Of a stretch of DNA of 64,000 bases, positions 27,062-34,881 are shown one piece after another. The translations under genes were made by a program, and so were the position numbers. The number at the start of each line of letters is the position of its first letter. Positions within the stretch are counted from its first letter, which is position 1. Source of the DNA: Fimbriiglobus ruber (GTDB lineage Bacteria > Planctomycetota > Planctomycetia > Gemmatales > Gemmataceae); NCBI RefSeq assembly GCF_002197845.1, contig NZ_NIDE01000004.1, positions 248,001 through 312,000 on the forward strand. The letters run 5' to 3'. Under the pieces are notes generated by a model. The model was not told the DNA's origin, made no database searches, and worked only from the letters and a program-made list of their open reading frames with translations.

Positions 27062-28168
27062 TCATTTCGTGAGCCGGGCCGTGATGAGTACGTCGGCCCC
27101 GATGGTTTCGACGGTCGCGTCGGCCGCCGACAAAGCGTGAGCGATTTTCACTTCTCCCATGCCAGCCACGGGCGACGGCGCGGCCGCACCGCCGATCACC
27201 TTGGGGGCCACGAACACCCAGGCTTCGTCGACGAGCGCTTCGTCGAAGAGCGTCCCGAACACGCCGGCCCCGCCTTCGGCCAGGACGTTCGTCATCTTCC
27301 GGCGGCCGAGTTCCGTGAGTACCGCGGCCGCCGAGAGGCCGGCGTTTTGCGCCGGGAACTCCAGTATCTCGGCGCCGTCGTCGGCCCAGCCGGCGAGCTT
27401 GCTGGCGTTCCCGGGGCCGGTCGCGATGAGTACGGGGATGTCCCGCGCGGTCGCCCGGAGATGGCACTCCTTGGGCAGAAACCCGGACGCCGTGACCACC
27501 ACCCGCGCGGCCCGACGAGGACCGGGCGGCCGGGCGGTCAGTTGCGGGTCGTCGGCGAAGACGGTCCCGCTGCCGACCATAATGGCGTCCACGCGGCCGC
27601 GCAATTCGTGAACCCGCCGCCGCGACTCCTCGCCGCTGATCCACCGGGAGTCGCCGGTCCGCGTGGCGATCTTGCCGTCGAGCGACATCGCCCACTTCGC
27701 GATCACCCACGGCAGGCCGGTCTGCAGCAACTTCAGATAAGGGGCGTTGAGCCGCCGGGCCTCGGCTTCACAGGTGCCGACCGTCACCTCCAACCCCGCG
27801 GCCCGAAGGATGGCCAATCCGCCGCCAGCGACCTTCGGGAAGGGGTCGGCCATCGCGGCCACCACCCGTCGCACCCCGGCGCGCAACACGGCGTCGCTGC
27901 AGGGCGGTGTTTTCCCGTGGTGGCAGCATGGCTCCAGGGTGACGTACAGCGTGCCGCCGCGGGCGCGCTCGCCGGCCGCAGCGAAGGCGTGGACCTCCGC
28001 GTGCGGCCCGCCGAACTGCTGGTGCCACCCCTCGCCAACGAGACTCCCGTCCGCGGCCAGCACCACGGCCCCGACCATCGGATTCGGCTCGACGGCCCCG
28101 CGCCCCTTCGCGGCCAGCGCAACGGCGTGCTTCATCCAGCGTGCGTCGTCAGACGGGTCGGGTGCCAC
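27062..28168 (-). CDS. ribD: Riboflavin biosynthesis deaminase/reductase
   Basis: 368 residues, both domains present. The deaminase half has the zinc site HAEVHAF and PCCHHGKTPPC with the catalytic Glu in HAE; the reductase half has KWAMSLDGKIATRTGDSRWISG and VGSGTVFADDPQLTAR. It deaminates the pyrimidine product of GTP cyclohydrolase II and then reduces its ribosyl side chain, in the cytoplasm. No other rib gene is nearby. The upstream 186 bases and first codons recur in truncated form at 32851-33020. I searched the leader by eye for the FMN riboswitch consensus and did not find it. Confidence 0.96.
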   Translation of the reverse strand: MAPDPSDDARWMKHAVALAAKGRGAVEPNPMVGAVVLAADGSLVGEGWHQQFGGPHAEVHAFAAAGERARGGTLYVTLEPCCHHGKTPPCSDAVLRAGVRRVVAAMADPFPKVAGGGLAILRAAGLEVTVGTCEAEARRLNAPYLKLLQTGLPWVIAKWAMSLDGKIATRTGDSRWISGEESRRRVHELRGRVDAIMVGSGTVFADDPQLTARPPGPRRAARVVVTASGFLPKECHLRATARDIPVLIATGPGNASKLAGWADDGAEILEFPAQNAGLSAAAVLTELGRRKMTNVLAEGGAGVFGTLFDEALVDEAWVFVAPKVIGGAAAPSPVAGMGEVKIAHALSAADATVETIGADVLITARLTK

Positions 28169-28298
28169 GGTCGGGTTCCTGGTGCGGAGCGAAGGATTTC
28201 AAAACGTCCCGCGAGCCAACTCGGCCGCCGGGCGCCTATATCCATGTACAACGCGACGGACGAGTGAGCCGGCTCCGCGATACGACCGATACAACGTT
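28113..28298. repeat. ribD start and leader, copy A of a dispersed duplication
   Basis: From the first codons of ribD through about 130 bases upstream, this segment is shared with 32851-33020. The best conserved core (about 28226-28275, starting ctcggccgccgggcg) is nearly identical between the two. The core sits 60-110 bases upstream of the ribD start, where a leader or promoter element would be. Confidence 0.8.
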
Positions 28299-28739
28299 CG
28301 CCCGCTAACCGCGACGCTTCCCACCCCGAAGACCCGTACTCCCGGGGCGTTGTCGTTTTTAGGCGGCTACCACTCCCACGGCGGACGGCCACGTGTTCTC
28401 CGCCCTCGTTTCTCGGCACGGCCTTCCATCACTCACGCCGACGCCGTGGTTCCTGATGTTAAATCTGATCCCGTCGGCGCAGTTATTGCTGGTATTGAGA
28501 TCAAACAGTCGGTCAACTCGGGAGTCGGATGTGACGCTGGCTGTTCACGCGGTGAGATTGCCCGCGCCTGCCCGTCGAGAAGTAGCGGGGTAATTTTGTA
28601 GAATCAATGCGTGTCGAACTCAGCGGCTCAGATGCCTTTCTGACGGCCAAGACCTTTTTAGATCATCCGAGTTCGCGTCGGTGCCGGGAATGGGATACCT
28701 GCCTCGGACCGTCATAAGCGTTTACATACGGACCTCACT
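28299..28739. other. Intergenic region between ribD and the CheB/CheR hybrid gene
   Basis: About 440 bases with no credible gene. A stretch around 28440-28600 has moderate coding-like phrasing in one plus frame (DAVVPDVKSDPVGAVIAG) but no start, family or ribosome binding site. No clear hairpin or promoter consensus is seen; the region must hold promoters for both divergent genes. Confidence 0.4.
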
Positions 28740-31700
28740 ATGGAGTCGCCACCGGACGCACCCGGGGTCGGGCCGTCTGCCGAATTATCCGAACCCGCCT
28801 TCCCAATCGTCGGCATCGGGGCGTCGGCCGGTGGCCTCGACGCGTTCAAGCAACTCCTCCAGGCGCTCCCCGCCGACACCGGCGCGGCGTTCGTACTCGT
28901 GCAGCACCTGGCCCCCACACACGTCAGCATGCTGGCCGACATCCTCGCCCGTTCCACGACCATGCCGGTCGTCGAGGTTAAGGACGAACCCCGGGTGACG
29001 CCCAATTGCGTCTACGTCATCCCGCCGAACCGGACGATGGTGATGATCGACGGCCACCTGAGATTACTACCGCGCGAAGAGGGGCGGGGGCAACACCGGC
29101 CCGTCGACGCGTTTCTCCGCTCCCTTGCCGAACAGGATAGCCACCAGGCCGTCGGCGTGATCCTGTCGGGCACCGGCACCGATGGCACCTTCGGATTGGC
29201 GGCGATCAAAGCCGAGGGCGGCATCACCTTCGCCCAGGACGGGACGGCCCAGCAGGACGGCATGCCGAAGAGTGCGATCGCCGCCGGGTGCGTGGACTTC
29301 ATCCTGCCGCCGGACGAGATCGCCGCCGAACTGGCCCGCATCGGCCGGCACCCCTACGTCACCCCGGACCCTCCCGGTCCCCTCGCCGCGGCCGGCAACG
29401 AACCGCTGCCGAGCGCGGCCGTCGGCAACGTCCTCCAATTGCTTCACAAGACCACCGGCGTTGATTTCCGCAACTACCGCTCGACCACCCTCTATCGGCG
29501 CATCACCCGGCGCATGCTGCTCCACAAGCTGGACGGACTGGATGAATACCTCCGGCTGCTGCGGTCCGACGCGGCCGAGGTGCAGAGTCTCTACCGCGAC
29601 ATCCTGATCAGCGTGACCGCTTTCTTCCGCGACCCGCAGTCGATCGACGCCCTGAAGACTACAGTCTTTCCCGCGCTGCTCAAGGGCCGGACGCGGAACG
29701 AACCAGTACGGGTCTGGGTACTCGGGTGCTCGACCGGCGAGGAGGCGTACTCGATCGCCATCGCCATCGCCGAGTGCGTCGCGGACCGGGGAACTCAGGT
29801 TCCGGCCCAGATCTTTGCCACCGACCTGAACGAGCACGGGATCGCGAAGGCCCGCGCGGGTCTGTACGCCAAGAACATCGTCCAGGACGTCTCCCCGGAA
29901 CGTCTGGCCCGGTTCTTCGTCGAGACGGACGCGGGCTACCAGGTGGTCAAATCGGTCCGCGACGCGTGTGTCTTCGCCCGGCAAAATGTGCTGAGTGACC
30001 CGCCGTTTTCGCGCATGGACCTGATCACCTGCCGCAACCTGCTCATTTACATGGAGCCGGTCCTTCAGCGCCAGATCCTCCCATTGTTTCATTACGCCCT
30101 CAAACCGAACGGCTACCTCTGGCTGGGCAGTTCCGAGACGGTCGGCACGTTCACCGACCTGTTCGGGGTGAATGATTCCCGGCACAAAATCTTCCACAAG
30201 AAGGGCGCACAGACGCAGCTGCACCTGACGACCCCCCTGACGACCCCCGTATGGCCGTCGCGCGCGGGCCGGGTCGAGCCGCCGCCGGGGGAGCGGCGCG
30301 GGGCCACCGCGGACGCGCAGAAGGAAGCCGACCGTTTTGCTCTGGCGAAGTATTCCCCGCCCGGGGTTCTCGTAAATTCGGACCTGGAGGTACTCCAGTT
30401 CCGGGGGGACACCGGTCCGTATTTGACGCAGCCGCCCGGCAAGCCCAGCCTCAACCTGCTGAAGATGACCCGCGAGGGGCTGACGATGGGCCTCCGGACG
30501 CTGGTGCAGAAGGTGTTGGAGGACGGCACAACCGGTCGCCACGAGGGGCTGCGAGTCAAGTCCGACGGCGCGACGCGGGAAGTGAACCTGCAGGTCGTGC
30601 CGCTCCGCGGGGAGGGGGCCGCGGGGTGCTTCCTGGTTCTGTTCGAGCCCGTCGGCGGCCCTACCCGTGACGTGTCGGCAATTACTCCCGCGGCACCCGA
30701 AGCTGCGGACGCCGAACGGGAGATCGCGCGTCTGGTGCACGAGCTATCCGCCACGCGGGAATACATGCAATCGCTCGGCGAGCAACAGGAGGCGTCGAAC
30801 GAGGAATTGCAGTCCGCCAACGAGGAGATCCAGTCCGCCAACGAGGAACTCCAGAGCATCAACGAGGAATTACAAACGTCCAAGGAGGAGATTCAATCGA
30901 GCAACGAAGAACTGACCACGGTCAACGAGGAAATGATCCACCGCAACGAGCAGCTCGGGCGGGCGAACGGCGACCTGATCAACTTCCTTTCCAGTACGCA
31001 CCTGGCCCTGGTGACGCTGGGTCCGGATCTGTGCGTTCGACGGTTCACGCCGCAGGCGGAAAAAATGCTGAATCTGACCACCGCCGCCGTCGGTCGGCCG
31101 ATCGGCGACCTCGACCTGCCGATCGACTATCCCGAACTGGCGCGGGAATTGGCGGTGGTTATCAACACCGCGCGCATTGTGGAGCAGGAAGTTCGGGACC
31201 GCAATGGCCGGTGGTTTTCCATGCGACTGCGGCCGTACCGTACCCCCGACAACCACATTGACGGGGCGGTTCTCGTGTTCGTCGATATCACCGTGCAGAA
31301 GCGTGCGGAAGACGCGCTGCGGGAGGCCGACCGGCGCAAGGACGAGTTTCTGGCCATGCTCGCCCACGAACTCCGCAACCCGCTGGCCCCCTTAATGAGT
31401 TCCGTCGAACTGCTGCGACTGGCAGCCGGGGGCGAAGGAACGGAGCGGGTGCGGGCCGTGATGGGTCGGCAGTTGGACAAGCTCAAGCGACTGGTGGACG
31501 ACCTGTTGGATGTGTCCCGTGTCAATCAGGGCAAGATCGAGTTGAAGTCGGAACCGATGGATCTTGTGGGGACCGTCTCGGCGGCTGTCGAGGCGGTCCA
31601 GCTTCAGGTCGACGCGCAAGCCCAGACGCTGTCGGTCGTCGTCCCGCCCGGCACACTGTCCGTGCAAGGGGACCCGACGCGACTGGAACAGGTCGTCACC

Positions 31701-32435
31701 AACCTGCTCGGCAACGCCGTGAAGTACACCGACGTCGGCGGCCGGATCGAGGTGGTGCTGGAGCGGCGGGAGAGACAAGCAATACTGCGCGTGCGAGACT
31801 CGGGGATCGGGATCGCGCCGGAGCTGCTGCCGCGGGTGTTCGACCTGTTCACCCAGGCCGACACGTCCTCCGCCCGCTCGCGCGGCGGGTTGGGGATCGG
31901 GTTGTCTCTGGTCCGCCAACTGGTCCAACTCCACGGCGGCAGCGTCGAGGCCAACAGCGCGGGGTTGGGCCGCGGCAGCGAGTTCGTGGTACGCCTTCCG
32001 CTTCTGCCCGAACTGCCCGGACTCACACAGGTGCCGGAGCGTGTGCATACGGTGGTTGCGCCGAGCCCCACTCTGGGCGGAATTCTCGTCGTCGACGATA
32101 ACGTGGACGCCGCCGAAAGTTTGGCCCTGTTGCTGCGCCTGTCCGGCCACGAGGTCCGTGTCGCGCACGCCGGTCTCGCCGCCATCGCGATCGCCGCGGA
32201 GTTTCAACCACAGGCCGTGATCCTCGACATCGGCATGCCCGGAATGGACGGCTACGCGGTCGCGCGAGCCTTGCGGACACACGTCGGCGGGCAAGAGAGA
32301 ATTCTTGTAACGCTGAGCGGCTACGGGCAGGAGGAGGACCGGCAGCGATCGCGGGAGGCCGGGTGCAACGGGCACCTGGTCAAGCCGGTCAACCTGCCGG
32401 ACCTGGAAAAGCTGTTAGCCTCGCTGGCAAAGTGA
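28740..32435 (+). CDS. CheB-CheR-PAS hybrid histidine kinase with receiver
   Basis: 1231 residues. CheB methylesterase domain at about 22-205 with Ser in GIGASAGG, His in VQHLAPTH and Asp in SGTGTDGT. CheR methyltransferase at about 225-480 with the SAM loop VWVLGCSTGEEAYSIA. A PAS-like region, then a strikingly repetitive coiled coil (ASNEELQSANEEIQSANEEL and on) at about 685-740, a second PAS, HisKA with FLAMLAHELRNPLAPL, HATPase_c (NLLGNAVKYTDVGG, DSGIGIAPELL) and a C-terminal receiver with ILVVDDN, LDIGMPGMDG and LVKPVN. This CheB/CheR fusion class is usually linked to alternative, non-flagellar signalling. No chemoreceptor or CheA is nearby. Start ATG at 28740. Confidence 0.95.
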   Translation: MESPPDAPGVGPSAELSEPAFPIVGIGASAGGLDAFKQLLQALPADTGAAFVLVQHLAPTHVSMLADILARSTTMPVVEVKDEPRVTPNCVYVIPPNRTMVMIDGHLRLLPREEGRGQHRPVDAFLRSLAEQDSHQAVGVILSGTGTDGTFGLAAIKAEGGITFAQDGTAQQDGMPKSAIAAGCVDFILPPDEIAAELARIGRHPYVTPDPPGPLAAAGNEPLPSAAVGNVLQLLHKTTGVDFRNYRSTTLYRRITRRMLLHKLDGLDEYLRLLRSDAAEVQSLYRDILISVTAFFRDPQSIDALKTTVFPALLKGRTRNEPVRVWVLGCSTGEEAYSIAIAIAECVADRGTQVPAQIFATDLNEHGIAKARAGLYAKNIVQDVSPERLARFFVETDAGYQVVKSVRDACVFARQNVLSDPPFSRMDLITCRNLLIYMEPVLQRQILPLFHYALKPNGYLWLGSSETVGTFTDLFGVNDSRHKIFHKKGAQTQLHLTTPLTTPVWPSRAGRVEPPPGERRGATADAQKEADRFALAKYSPPGVLVNSDLEVLQFRGDTGPYLTQPPGKPSLNLLKMTREGLTMGLRTLVQKVLEDGTTGRHEGLRVKSDGATREVNLQVVPLRGEGAAGCFLVLFEPVGGPTRDVSAITPAAPEAADAEREIARLVHELSATREYMQSLGEQQEASNEELQSANEEIQSANEELQSINEELQTSKEEIQSSNEELTTVNEEMIHRNEQLGRANGDLINFLSSTHLALVTLGPDLCVRRFTPQAEKMLNLTTAAVGRPIGDLDLPIDYPELARELAVVINTARIVEQEVRDRNGRWFSMRLRPYRTPDNHIDGAVLVFVDITVQKRAEDALREADRRKDEFLAMLAHELRNPLAPLMSSVELLRLAAGGEGTERVRAVMGRQLDKLKRLVDDLLDVSRVNQGKIELKSEPMDLVGTVSAAVEAVQLQVDAQAQTLSVVVPPGTLSVQGDPTRLEQVVTNLLGNAVKYTDVGGRIEVVLERRERQAILRVRDSGIGIAPELLPRVFDLFTQADTSSARSRGGLGIGLSLVRQLVQLHGGSVEANSAGLGRGSEFVVRLPLLPELPGLTQVPERVHTVVAPSPTLGGILVVDDNVDAAESLALLLRLSGHEVRVAHAGLAAIAIAAEFQPQAVILDIGMPGMDGYAVARALRTHVGGQERILVTLSGYGQEEDRQRSREAGCNGHLVKPVNLPDLEKLLASLAK

Positions 32436-32850
32436 CTCGGGGTCGCTGCCGAGAAGGGCGGCACTTGTAAAGGGCGGTACGGTCCCTGACCGCGCAGGTG
32501 GTCCCGACCGCCCCCGCGGACCCCTCATACACACGCCTCGTTGTCGATGCACTTTCAGAAAACACGATGTAAGGCGCAAAAAGCGCAAAAACCCTCCCCG
32601 CCATACGACCCGCTGGGATGACCGCGCCGCAGCCGGATTCCGATCCGCGTCGTGGTTAGTCTGTGGTCAACGGACCGAGCCGTTCGTGTGGCCATCCGCA
32701 CATCCATTTCGGGGAGTCGGCCACGGTGACACCGAGACGCCATCCGGTCGGGAAAGATTCCCGCTCGCGACTTGCGGAGGCAGATGGAGTCACCCCTCAC
32801 TCCCGGCCGCGGAGAGCATAAGTAGCGCAGAGCAGCGGATGAAAGAGGCA
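32436..32850. other. Intergenic region 3' of the hybrid kinase
   Basis: About 415 bases without a credible gene. At 32575-32605 the phrase aaggcgcaaaaagcgcaaaaac resembles a widespread intergenic repeat wording, but only one arm is present. No terminator hairpin of good quality was found after the kinase stop. Confidence 0.35.
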
Positions 32851-33020
32851 GCCAGCGCAAGGGCGTACTTCATCCAGCGTTCGTCGGCGACTAGTTGGGT
32901 TCCTGGTGCGTGGCGAAGGATTTCGAAAATTACCGCGAACCAACTCGGCCGCCGGGCGTCTATATCCATGTACAACGCGACGGACGAGTGAACCGGCCGC
33001 GGGATACGACCGAAACAACG
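32851..33020. pseudogene. Truncated duplicate of the ribD start and leader, copy B
   Basis: On the minus strand this reads DERWMKYALALAA, equivalent to DARWMKHAVALAA of ribD, and then departs from ribD after about 15 codons. The upstream leader is shared with 28113-28298, including a nearly identical core of about 60 bases. The copy has no intact start context and no downstream ribD sequence. The two copies lie about 4.7 kb apart on either side of the CheB/CheR hybrid gene and in the same orientation. Confidence 0.7.
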
Positions 33021-33223
33021 ACAACGAACCATCATAGTTGAGACGCCATGTTATCCCTCACCGCGAGTTATGAACGTCGCCTGACGGTCGCCGGCCATGA
33101 TGCCGGCCGACTGAACGGTTACGGGCTTAACGCCGGTGAACGGATGGCAGCGAAGGCCGGCAGCCAGGATTGGCAGACCGACGACGGATGACCCCCAGCT
33201 TCGGGTGCACACTAGCACACGCG
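33021..33223. other. Unassigned segment before the tRNA array
   Basis: About 200 bases with small GC-rich inverted pieces (gtcgccggccatgatgccggccgac near 33088) and no credible gene. A minus-strand frame of 104 residues covers part of it but runs antisense into the first tRNA gene and has no family. It could hold the promoter or leader of the array. Confidence 0.35.
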
Positions 33224-33256
33224 CCGGCCGGGGGACAACCAACCCCGGCCGGTTTT
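33224..33256 (+). terminator. Terminator-like hairpin just before the tRNA array
   Basis: Ten perfect GC pairs (ccggccgggg / ccccggccgg) with a 9-base loop, followed by ttttcgttt. This is the form of a factor-independent terminator on the plus strand, 26 bases before the first tRNA. No gene precedes it closely, so it may end an unseen transcript or attenuate the array. Confidence 0.65.
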
Positions 33257-33281
33257 CGTTTGTCGGCAGGATGGCACACAA

Positions 33282-33353
33282 CGCCCGTTCGTCTACCAGC
33301 GAGGACGCCGGTTTTTCACACCGGAAGAAGGGGTGCGACTCCCCTACGGGTGA
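33282..33353 (+). tRNA. tRNA-Glu(TTC)
   Basis: Acceptor CGCCCGT/ACGGGTG, canonical D-arm, anticodon stem CCGGT/ACCGG, anticodon at 33315-33317. The T-loop is TGCGACT, so the usual T55 is G. A73, no encoded CCA. Confidence 0.85.
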
Positions 33354-33405
33354 CTCACGCACCAAGGACTGGTGCGGGCAGGTCGGAGCAAGGAAGGATG
33401 AACAC

Positions 33406-33477
33406 GAGGTCCAGGTGTTAGCGGCAGCACTCCGGTCTCTTAAACCGGATGTGAGGGTTCAAGTCCCTCGGGCCTCA
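33406..33477 (+). tRNA. tRNA-Lys(CTT)
   Basis: Acceptor GAGGTCC/GGGCCTC, anticodon stem CCGGT/ACCGG, anticodon at 33439-33441, T-arm GAGGG TTCAAGT CCCTC. A73 followed by ctg. Confidence 0.88.
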
Positions 33478-33498
33478 CTGTCGAGTGCGACGAATTTC

Positions 33499-33569
33499 AG
33501 GGGTGTGGTGTAACGGTAGCACGGCTGTTTCCAAAACTGCCTGCGTGGGTTCGAATCCTGCCGCCCCTG
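33499..33569 (+). tRNA. tRNA-Trp(CCA)
   Basis: Acceptor AGGGGTG/CGCCCCT, short D-loop AACGGTA, anticodon at 33531-33533. The anticodon stem GCTGT/ACTGC has one T-T mismatch. G73 as expected for Trp, followed by ctg. Confidence 0.85.
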
Positions 33570-33581
33570 CTGACGACTTCC

Positions 33582-33652
33582 GCGCCCATGATGTAGCGGG
33601 AGCCTGCCGCCTTGCCAAGGCGGAAGTGTGGGTTCGACTCCCACTGGGCGCT
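33582..33652 (+). tRNA. tRNA-Gly(GCC)
   Basis: Perfect acceptor GCGCCCA/TGGGCGC, anticodon stem CCGCC/GGCGG, anticodon at 33614-33616, T-arm GTGGG TTCGACT CCCAC. The D-stem ATGT/GCCT has a mismatch. T73 (usual for Gly), then ctg. Confidence 0.88.
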
Positions 33653-33665
33653 CTGAATGTGGATC

Positions 33666-33736
33666 GCACCTGTGTTGTAACGGTAGCCTCCCGTCTTGGT
33701 AAGACGGTCGCGTGGGTTCGACTCCCGCCTGGTGTT
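33666..33736 (+). tRNA. tRNA-Thr(GGT)
   Basis: Anticodon stem CCGTC/GACGG, anticodon at 33698-33700, T-arm GTGGG/CCCGC. The acceptor GCACCTG/CTGGTGT has a T-T mismatch and a G-T closing pair; the D-stem is weak. T73, then ttc instead of ctg. Confidence 0.75.
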
Positions 33737-33752
33737 TTCGGTGAAGACAAAC

Positions 33753-33823
33753 GCGCCCGTGATGTAACGGAGCATGCCCCCTTTTCTAAAGGGGACGTGC
33801 GGGTGCAACCCCCGCCGGGCGTC
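33753..33823 (+). tRNA. tRNA-Arg(TCT)
   Basis: Acceptor GCGCCCG/CGGGCGT, anticodon stem CCCCT/AGGGG, anticodon at 33785-33787. The T-loop TGCAACC has G in place of T55. C73 followed by gtg. Confidence 0.82.
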
Positions 33824-33840
33824 GTGACTACGTGACTGAT

Positions 33841-33911
33841 GCGTCTGTGAGGTAACGGTAGCCTCCCAACTTCCCAAGCTGGTCGTGCGGGTTCAAATCC
33901 CGCCAGACGCT
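33841..33911 (+). tRNA. tRNA-Gly(CCC)
   Basis: Perfect acceptor GCGTCTG/CAGACGC, D-stem AGGT/GCCT, anticodon at 33873-33875. The anticodon stem CCAAC/GCTGG has one A-C mismatch. T73, then ctg. Confidence 0.85.
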
Positions 33912-33932
33912 CTGCCCGCTGTGCGGGTCAAT

Positions 33933-34007
33933 GCCCTTGTGGAGCAGCCTGGAATGCTCGCCACTCTGTCAACGTGGAGATCGCGGGTTCAAATCCCGCC
34001 AAGGGCG
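33933..34007 (+). tRNA. tRNA-Asp(GTC)
   Basis: Acceptor GCCCTTG/CAAGGGC, full D-arm GAGC/GCTC with a GG-containing loop, anticodon at 33968-33970. G73 is the Asp identity base. One T-C mismatch closes the anticodon loop. Confidence 0.87.
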
Positions 34008-34026
34008 CCTGTCGGTGTTGATGTGA

Positions 34027-34100
34027 GGCACGGTCCGCTAATTGGCAACGCGGCCAAGCTCAAACCTTGGTGATTGTGGGTTCGACTCCCACCCGTGCTA
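34027..34100 (+). tRNA. tRNA with Leu anticodon CAA but short variable loop
   Basis: Acceptor GGCACGG/CCGTGCT, anticodon stem CCAAG/CTTGG, anticodon at 34061-34063, T-arm GTGGG TTCGACT CCCAC, A73, then ctg. The variable region is five bases (TGATT), whereas bacterial leucine tRNAs are class II with a long arm. Charging by LeuRS is uncertain. Confidence 0.8.
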
Positions 34101-34112
34101 CTGATGATCTCT

Positions 34113-34194
34113 GCGCCGGCCGGCATGGGCTGAGCCAAGCGGTCTGTAAAATCGTGCCCTTCGGGGCGTGCAGGTTCAAATCCTGCCCGGCGCA
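34113..34194 (+). tRNA. tRNA-Tyr(GTA)
   Basis: Perfect acceptor GCGCCGG/CCGGCGC, anticodon at 34146-34148, and a long variable arm GCCC-TTCG-GGGC as expected for bacterial Tyr. The anticodon stem GCGGT/ATCGT uses two G-T pairs. A73, then ctg. Confidence 0.88.
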
Positions 34195-34206
34195 CTGAAA
34201 CATGAC

Positions 34207-34279
34207 GGCCCGTTCGGCTAGCGGTCTAGGCCGCCGCCCTCTCACGGCGGAAACGGGGGTTCGAGTCCCCCACGGGTCA
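34207..34279 (+). tRNA. tRNA-Glu(CTC)
   Basis: Acceptor GGCCCGT/ACGGGTC, anticodon stem CCGCC/GGCGG, anticodon at 34241-34243, T-arm GGGGG TTCGAGT CCCCC. A73, then ctg. Confidence 0.9.
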
Positions 34280-34298
34280 CTGACATGGGTCACTGAAC

Positions 34299-34372
34299 GG
34301 TGATGTAGCCCAATTGGTAGCGGCAACGGTCTCAGAAGCCGTCAAGTGTGGGTTCGACTCCCACCGTCACCA
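34299..34372 (+). tRNA. tRNA with Leu anticodon CAG but short variable loop
   Basis: Acceptor GGTGATG/CGTCACC, anticodon stem ACGGT/GCCGT, anticodon at 34333-34335, T-arm GTGGG TTCGACT CCCAC, A73, then ctg. The variable region is only CAAGT, so this is a class I shape with a leucine anticodon. Confidence 0.8.
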
Positions 34373-34416
34373 CTGACACGCCCGGCGTGTCGCGCCCCTC
34401 ACGGGGCACCAGAAAT

Positions 34417-34484
34417 TGCAGGCGGGCCGGCGCCCGACCGGGTCTCATAAGCCTGGACGCTGGGTTCGACTCCCAGGTCTGCAA
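34417..34484 (+). tRNA. tRNA with CAT anticodon, minimal D-arm (first of a pair)
   Basis: Acceptor TGCAGGC/GTCTGCA with T1-A72, anticodon stem CGGGT/GCCTG, anticodon at 34446-34448, T-arm CTGGG TTCGACT CCCAG. The D-arm is reduced to GGGC-CGGC-GCCC with a four-base loop, giving a 68-base tRNA. It lacks the initiator GGG/CCC pairs. Met or lysidine-type Ile are both possible. Confidence 0.72.
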
Positions 34485-34486
34485 CT

Positions 34487-34554
34487 TGCGGACGGGTTGG
34501 CACTCGACCGGGTCTCATAAGCCTGGTTTCCCAGTTCGATTCTCGGGTCCGCAA
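34487..34554 (+). tRNA. tRNA with CAT anticodon, minimal D-arm (second of a pair)
   Basis: Acceptor TGCGGAC/GTCCGCA, the same anticodon arm as its neighbour, anticodon at 34516-34518, D-arm GGGT-TGGC-ACTC. The T-stem CCCAG/CTCGG has a C-C mismatch. It starts two bases after the previous gene, so this is a tandem duplicate. Confidence 0.7.
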
Positions 34555-34598
34555 CTGACCGCCGGCCGGTCTCCCACGACCGCGCCGGCGGCGACAAC

Positions 34599-34672
34599 GA
34601 CCAGGTACCCCAACTGGTAGAGGGGTCAGGTTGAGAGCCTGATTTGTGTGGGTTCGACCCCCACCCTGGTCA
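34599..34672 (+). tRNA. tRNA with Leu anticodon GAG but short variable loop
   Basis: Perfect acceptor GACCAGG/CCTGGTC, D-stem CCCC/GGGG, anticodon stem TCAGG/CCTGA, anticodon at 34633-34635, five-base variable region TTTGT, T-arm GTGGG TTCGACC CCCAC. A73, then ctg. This is the third leucine-anticodon class I member. Confidence 0.82.
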
Positions 34673-34693
34673 CTGCGGCAACCGCCGCTCAAC

Positions 34694-34764
34694 GGGATCG
34701 TCGTCCAACAGGAGGACACACGTTTCGCACGCGTGAAATCAGGGTGCAACTCCCTGCGGTTCCA
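34694..34764 (+). tRNA. tRNA-Ala(CGC)
   Basis: Acceptor GGGATCG/CGGTTCC, anticodon stem CACGT/GCGTG, anticodon at 34726-34728. The T-loop TGCAACT has G at position 55. The usual Ala G3-T70 pair is present. A73, then ctc. Confidence 0.8.
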
Positions 34765-34782
34765 CTCCCCACCTGGGGTTAC

Positions 34783-34853
34783 GGGCTCGTGGTCTAACGG
34801 GATGACGCCGGTATGGCATACCGGCAGTCCGGGTTCAATTCCCGGCGGGTCCA
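34783..34853 (+). tRNA. tRNA-Ala(GGC)
   Basis: Acceptor GGGCTCG/CGGGTCC with the Ala identity pair G3-T70, anticodon stem CCGGT/ACCGG, anticodon at 34815-34817, T-arm CCGGG TTCAATT CCCGG. A73, then ttc. Confidence 0.88.
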
Positions 34854-34881
34854 TTCCGCTGATACGGCGGACGACGGTTAC

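Noticed and set aside
28169-28420. FMN riboswitch upstream of ribD
   Set aside because: The conserved RFN-element words and the paired GC core could not be found by eye, although the leader is duplicated at 32851-33020.
33051-33365. A 104-residue minus-strand frame before the array
   Set aside because: It runs antisense through the first tRNA gene and the hairpin and resembles no family.
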